A DNA stretch of 64,000 nucleotides from NCBI RefSeq assembly GCF_039545455.1, contig NZ_CP154468.1, positions 558,001 through 622,000 of the forward strand, written 5' to 3'. The position numbers and the translations under genes are program-made. This stretch comes from Brucella sp. BE17 (lineage in GTDB: Bacteria; Pseudomonadota; Alphaproteobacteria; Rhizobiales; Rhizobiaceae). The notes under the pieces are model-generated. The model saw only the letters and a list, made by a program, of their open reading frames with translations. It was not told where the DNA came from and ran no database searches. Positions 60,210 through 64,000 of the stretch are shown here, in pieces. Every line of letters begins with the position of its first letter. The first letter of the stretch is position 1.

Positions 60210-61258
60210 AGGGAGCCTCCGCTGCGGTTAACCCGCACGATGAGGAAAATCAGATAGGGAGCGCCAAGCGCACCGGTAACGACACCGACCGGATAGCGGC
60301 TGGGAAGCAGGAACTGGCCGCAATAGTCGCCGACAAGTACCAGCGCCGCACCTATAAGTGCCGAGGGGATCAGCAATGATCCATTGTTGCGGACAACCCG
60401 TGCCGCGATCGGCCCCGAAAGAAAGGCCACGAAGGCAATGGGGCCGGAAACGGCGGTGGCAAAGGCGATCATGCCGACGGCGGCAATGATCACCAGGATA
60501 CGCGTGCGCGCAACATCCGTGCCAAGCGCTGCCGCCGTATCGTCGCCAAGCCGCAGCGCCTCCAGATCGCGTGTGCGGCTCAAAAGCAATCCGCCGAAGA
60601 CGACAAGTGCCAAAAGCAACGGCCATGCCTGATCAAGCCGCGCGCCGTTGACGCTGCCGGTGAGCCAACGCATGGCTTCCTGCAGGTTCCATGCCGGTGC
60701 GTTGGAAAGAATATACGCGATGAAGCTTTCGAGCATTGCTGAAACGCCAATGCCGACAAGGATCAGTCGCGTGCCTGCGACGCCATTGCGAAACGAAAGT
60801 CCGTAAACCACAAGGGCCACGCCAAGACCGGCAATGACCGCCACGATGGAAACCATCGGGCCACTCATCGATAAGACGACGATGGCAAACACTGCGGCGG
60901 CACTGGCACCCGAACTGATGCCGATAATGTCGGGGCTGGCCAGCGGATTGCGCAACATGGTCTGAAAGGCGACGCCGCCAAGCCCGAAGCATAGTCCGGC
61001 GAGAACCGAGAGGAGGGCGCGCGGCAGTCGCAATTGCCCGACGGTGAAGCTTGCGCCCGGCACCGCTTCGCCTAAGAGCACGCGCAGCACATCGTGCGCT
61101 GGCGTGAAGGATTGGCCGAGCATCAACGTCAGCGCAAAGAACAGCACAAGGAGAATTACAAGAAACGCGATCACCAGAAAGCGCTTGCGGGCGCGAAGCT
61201 TTCTTGTCTGCGTAATGGTCTCAGCGGTGATCACTATCGGGGATGAAGCGACGGTCAT
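60206..61258 (-). CDS. Siderophore ABC transporter permease (FepG-like)
   Basis: This 350-residue FecCD-family permease has about nine membrane segments. FepG-type signs are RAGxCFGLGGVAFQTMLRNPLASPDIIGISSGASAA, seen in part near residue 90-120, and SGPIAFVAFLSGPIAARVV near 275. It overlaps both neighbours by four bases, so the operon is translated as a coupled unit. Confidence 0.92.
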   Translation of the reverse strand: MTVASSPIVITAETITQTRKLRARKRFLVIAFLVILLVLFFALTLMLGQSFTPAHDVLRVLLGEAVPGASFTVGQLRLPRALLSVLAGLCFGLGGVAFQTMLRNPLASPDIIGISSGASAAAVFAIVVLSMSGPMVSIVAVIAGLGVALVVYGLSFRNGVAGTRLILVGIGVSAMLESFIAYILSNAPAWNLQEAMRWLTGSVNGARLDQAWPLLLALVVFGGLLLSRTRDLEALRLGDDTAAALGTDVARTRILVIIAAVGMIAFATAVSGPIAFVAFLSGPIAARVVRNNGSLLIPSALIGAALVLVGDYCGQFLLPSRYPVGVVTGALGAPYLIFLIVRVNRSGGSL

Positions 61259-62289
61259 AGGTCGCGCACCCTTTGGCGCCGGACGATCCAGATGAAGAAC
61301 GGTGCGCCGACAAAGGCGGTGACGATACCGACATCGAGTTCGGCGGGCCGCGCGATGATGCGCCCGACAATATCAGCACTGACCAGCAGGCAGGCGCCCG
61401 TCAGCGCCGAGAAGGGCAGAAGCCAGCGATGGTCGACGCCAATGAGCAGGCGGCAGAGATGCGGAACAATCAACCCCACAAAGCCGATTGGACCGCAAAT
61501 GGCGGTGGTTGCACCGCAAAGCAGGATTGCGCCGAAAGAGGCGATAGCGCGCGCCGTCGCCACATGCTCGCCAAGACCTGCAGCCAGTTCGTCGCCGAGT
61601 GCGAGAGAATTGAGTTTTCGTGCTGAAAACAGGCTGATGAGAAAACCTGCGGCAAGGAATGGCATCACATAATGGATGCGCTCGAAAGTGGCCCCGCCGA
61701 CGCCGCCGATCTGCCACGAGCGAATGCCGCCGGCAATGTCGTTGCGCGGCAGAACCACAGCAATGACCATGGAAGAGAAGGCGACGGAGGTGGCGGCACC
61801 GGCAAGCGCCAGCTTGAGCGGCGTCGCGCCACCACGGCCAAGCGAACCGATGGTGTAGACGAAGACGGCTGCCAGACCCGCGCCGAGGATCGCCGTCCAG
61901 ATATAGGCCTGAGAGGAGGCTATGCCAAACCATGCGACACCAAGTACCACCGCCAGCGAAGCACCCATATTAACGCCGAGAATGCCAGGGTCGGCAAGTG
62001 GATTGCGTGTGACGCCCTGCATGACGGCACCCGCAAGCCCAAGTGCGCTACCAGCAACGACTGCAAGGAGCGTGCGCGGGATACGCATTGCGACTGCCGC
62101 CTGACCGATGGAATCGACGTAGCCGTCAAGGGCCGCGAGAATATCCGTCCAGCTTACATTGCGCGTGCCCAGTGAAACCGAAAGGAAGCATAAAAGGAGA
62201 AGGCAGCACACCACTACGGCCAACCATATAGTCTGCGAACGGCGACCGATACGCTGTATGGGCTTGGCGGAACGGGTGGAAACGGTCAT
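61255..62289 (-). CDS. Siderophore ABC transporter permease (FepD-like)
   Basis: This 344-residue FecCD-family permease has about nine membrane segments, with GSALGLAGAVMQGVTRNPLADPGILGVNMGASL seen in part near 75-107 and CGPIGFVGLIVPHLCRLL near 275. It pairs with the second permease. It overlaps the binding-protein gene by four bases. Confidence 0.92.
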   Translation of the reverse strand: MTVSTRSAKPIQRIGRRSQTIWLAVVVCCLLLLCFLSVSLGTRNVSWTDILAALDGYVDSIGQAAVAMRIPRTLLAVVAGSALGLAGAVMQGVTRNPLADPGILGVNMGASLAVVLGVAWFGIASSQAYIWTAILGAGLAAVFVYTIGSLGRGGATPLKLALAGAATSVAFSSMVIAVVLPRNDIAGGIRSWQIGGVGGATFERIHYVMPFLAAGFLISLFSARKLNSLALGDELAAGLGEHVATARAIASFGAILLCGATTAICGPIGFVGLIVPHLCRLLIGVDHRWLLPFSALTGACLLVSADIVGRIIARPAELDVGIVTAFVGAPFFIWIVRRQRVRDL

Positions 62290-63329
62290 TTTGAATGATC
62301 GGCAGCGCCGTCGGAAGGTTTTGCCGATTTTTCAGCTGCATCGGCAAGAAGCGCTACGTAGTCTTTCAATACCCATGAGATTGAAAGTGGGGTCGGGTTC
62401 GATGCCGTGCCAAGAGGATTGCGGCCAAGCATGACAATGGCGTTATTGGCAACAACCGGCATTTTGGTAAGCAACGGGTTGGCTTTAAGGGCCGCAAGCA
62501 ATTCCGGCCCGCCATAGGTTACAACAATATCCACATCGTCAAAGGCATCGACATATTCAGCGCTGATCGAACCGGAAAACTGGCCGGGTTTCGACGCTTC
62601 GACAACGCTTTTTGGCGATTCCAGACCAAGATCATTGAAGAATTTCACCCGCGTATCGTTGGTGGTGTAAAAATTGACCATGCTGAGGTTGGTCGGATCG
62701 AGATGGGTTACGAACATTGCCGACTTGCCCTTGAGATGAGGGTAACCGGCAATAGTGGCGGCGATTTCCGCCTCGATTTTCTGGATGAGCGCGTCACCTT
62801 CAGCGGCCATTCCCATACCAGCGCTGTTGAGGCGGATCATGTCGCGCCAGTCAGTCGACCATGCCGACTGCGGATAGGCGACCACGGGGGCAATCTGGCT
62901 TAGCGTATCATAGTCTGATTGGCTCAAGCCTGAATAAGAGGCAAGGATCACATCCGGCTTTGTTTCGGCGACAGCTTCAAAATCAATCCCGTCGCCTTCA
63001 TCGAACAGAATCGGCTTTTCCGCGCCCAGCTCTTTCAGCTTTTCGGCAACCCATGGCAACAATCCGTCGCCATCATCATCGCCGAAATTGGCAGCCGCAA
63101 AACCCACCGGAACGATACCGAGGGCCAGGGGCACTTCATGGTTGGCCCAAGCCACCGTAGCGATACGCTTCGGCTTTTGCTGGATGGTTGTGGTGCCGAA
63201 CGCGTGTTTTATGACAACTGGATAGGATGTTTTTTCGCCCGCCGACGCTTGACCGGCCACGATCATGGAAACGATCACGGCAACGAATAAAAGGGCGGGC
63301 GTTGATAACAAACGCAAGAACCGGAGCAT
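62286..63329 (-). CDS. Siderophore ABC transporter periplasmic binding protein (FepB-like)
   Basis: The 347-residue product has a signal peptide ending near ASA, then a class III fold with RIATVAWANHEVPLALGIVP and KPDVILASYSGLSQSDYDTL. It delivers a ferric siderophore to the permease pair. In Brucella similar genes serve catechol siderophores, but the ligand cannot be read from sequence. It heads the operon and is divergent from the TonB-dependent receptor gene. Confidence 0.9.
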   Translation of the reverse strand: MLRFLRLLSTPALLFVAVIVSMIVAGQASAGEKTSYPVVIKHAFGTTTIQQKPKRIATVAWANHEVPLALGIVPVGFAAANFGDDDGDGLLPWVAEKLKELGAEKPILFDEGDGIDFEAVAETKPDVILASYSGLSQSDYDTLSQIAPVVAYPQSAWSTDWRDMIRLNSAGMGMAAEGDALIQKIEAEIAATIAGYPHLKGKSAMFVTHLDPTNLSMVNFYTTNDTRVKFFNDLGLESPKSVVEASKPGQFSGSISAEYVDAFDDVDIVVTYGGPELLAALKANPLLTKMPVVANNAIVMLGRNPLGTASNPTPLSISWVLKDYVALLADAAEKSAKPSDGAADHSK

Positions 63330-63567
63330 GGGGTAACTCTCCCTGCTGATAAAAGTTGGCTCTCAGTCTCAGGTTAAAGAAACGCCGTCAAGTGCGATGC
63401 GAGAACCTTGATGGGCACCGAACGAAATATCCGTGACTTTTTACAAAAAAGCAGATTCTTACAATACTGGATAACTGCTATCAAGTTAAAGCGATCATGG
63501 CTATTTCGAGGCAGGCTCTGTCGCGAAATTTGGGCAATCGCATTTATTCAGCTTCCGGAACATCACC
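63330..63567. promoter_or_regulatory. Divergent control region of siderophore operon and receptor
   Basis: This 238-base region must hold both promoters. No perfect ICE box was seen, and no RirA site could be assigned. Confidence 0.45.
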
Positions 63568-64000
63568 ATGCATATTGAAAACACCTTTGATCAAACGAGA
63601 GCGACGCGCCTACGTTATCGCCATGCGATGCTTCTGGGATGTACGGCGCTGGCGCTGCTTCCGGGGATCGCCTTGGCACAAGAAACGGGTACTGGTGCCG
63701 AAACCGTGCTTCAAACCATTACGGTGGACGGAAATGGAGGTGACGATGATTCCCGGTCGATCGTTGCGACGAAGACGACGGTTGCTGGTAAAATGCCTGC
63801 GGAAATTATCGACACCCCCGCTTCTGTTTCAGTGATCACTGCCAAGGAAATTAAGGAGCGCAACGCCCAGACCGTGGAGCAGGTGCTTCAATATACGGCT
63901 GGCATCAATACGGATTACTACGGTTCCGACGATCGTTACGACTATTTCAAGATCCGCGGCTTCGATGCATTTACCTATCGCGACGGACTGGTGATCGGTC
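63568..64000 (+). CDS. TonB-dependent siderophore receptor, 3' end outside window
   Basis: The frame opens at ATG 63568 and runs to the window end without a stop, giving 144 residues. It shows a signal peptide (hydrophobic LLGCTALALLPGIALA), a TonB-box-like LQTITVDG, and the plug domain with KMPAEIIDTPASVSVITAKE, EQVLQYTAGI and FKIRGFDAFTYRDGL, the pattern of TonB-dependent siderophore receptors (FhuA/FoxA/FepA class). It is divergent from the FepB-like operon and probably shares its ligand. Confidence 0.9.
   Translation, partial: MHIENTFDQTRATRLRYRHAMLLGCTALALLPGIALAQETGTGAETVLQTITVDGNGGDDDSRSIVATKTTVAGKMPAEIIDTPASVSVITAKEIKERNAQTVEQVLQYTAGINTDYYGSDDRYDYFKIRGFDAFTYRDGLVIG

Overview
The window looks like an Ochrobactrum/Brucella-group genome (Rhizobiales, Alphaproteobacteria), and probably the second chromosome. 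Reasons: a RibH2-type lumazine synthase close to the Brucella protein; RirA with its cysteines at 91/99/105; a PutR-putA pair; phosphatidylcholine synthase; CpdR; BhuA/HmuPSTUV haem uptake; DUF1127 with CCUCCUCCC small RNAs; and, as I recall it, the Brucella chromosome II neighbourhood of gcv, putA, sodC and ribH. The lumazine synthase differs enough from classical Brucella that an Ochrobactrum-like member is more likely. This is inference from remembered sequences, not a search.

Bases 1-6300 are accessory. A degraded prophage end carries tail-associated ORFs, a GH19-type endolysin, an overlapping spanin pair and a membrane-anchored coiled-coil protein. It is followed by a type V autotransporter gene. 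A decayed second copy of the coiled-coil gene lies beyond the autotransporter, and the block stops next to tRNA-Val(GAC), whose 3' end faces it. No integrase, transposase or CRISPR array is visible.

Bases 6400-18250 hold housekeeping and stress genes: cpdR, an N-formylglutamate amidohydrolase, hisN, an alpha/beta hydrolase, Hsp20 under a ROSE-like thermometer, a ferredoxin-reductase-like flavoprotein, a DUF1127 gene, and gcvTHP behind a tandem glycine riboswitch. Three minus-strand small-RNA loci in this part share a CCTCC(TCC)C loop motif and Rho-independent terminators. Two of the three, together with hsp20, have a similar CTTGAA-N17-CYATAT-like (RpoH-type) promoter.

Bases 18600-50400 carry the EfeUOB iron importer plus an EfeM-like protein, putR/putA, an oxyR-like regulator divergent from ahpC-ahpD, an MHS transporter, sodC, an Fe(III) ABC transporter, an orphan membrane protein behind a structured leader with a 13-codon upstream ORF, fdhD, ribH under an FMN riboswitch, a sugar ABC operon, hspQ, a UbiH-type monooxygenase, pcs, a quinone reductase, and bfd-bfr.

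Bases 50800-64000 form an iron/haem block: an IsdG-type haem oxygenase, the BhuA receptor, hmuPSTUV, the regulator rirA, and a FecCD-type siderophore ABC operon divergent from a second TonB-dependent receptor cut off by the window end. Irr/ICE-like boxes (TTAGAA-N3-TTCTAA) stand before bfd, rirA and the Fe(III)-binding protein gene. The window therefore joins iron import (four systems), iron storage, peroxide defence (AhpCD, OxyR, SodC, EfeB) and their regulators. Most of the gene content is ordinary for the group. The less ordinary material is the small-RNA loci, the leader at 38.3 kb, the OxyR-like protein without its second redox cysteine, and the broken duplication around the autotransporter.
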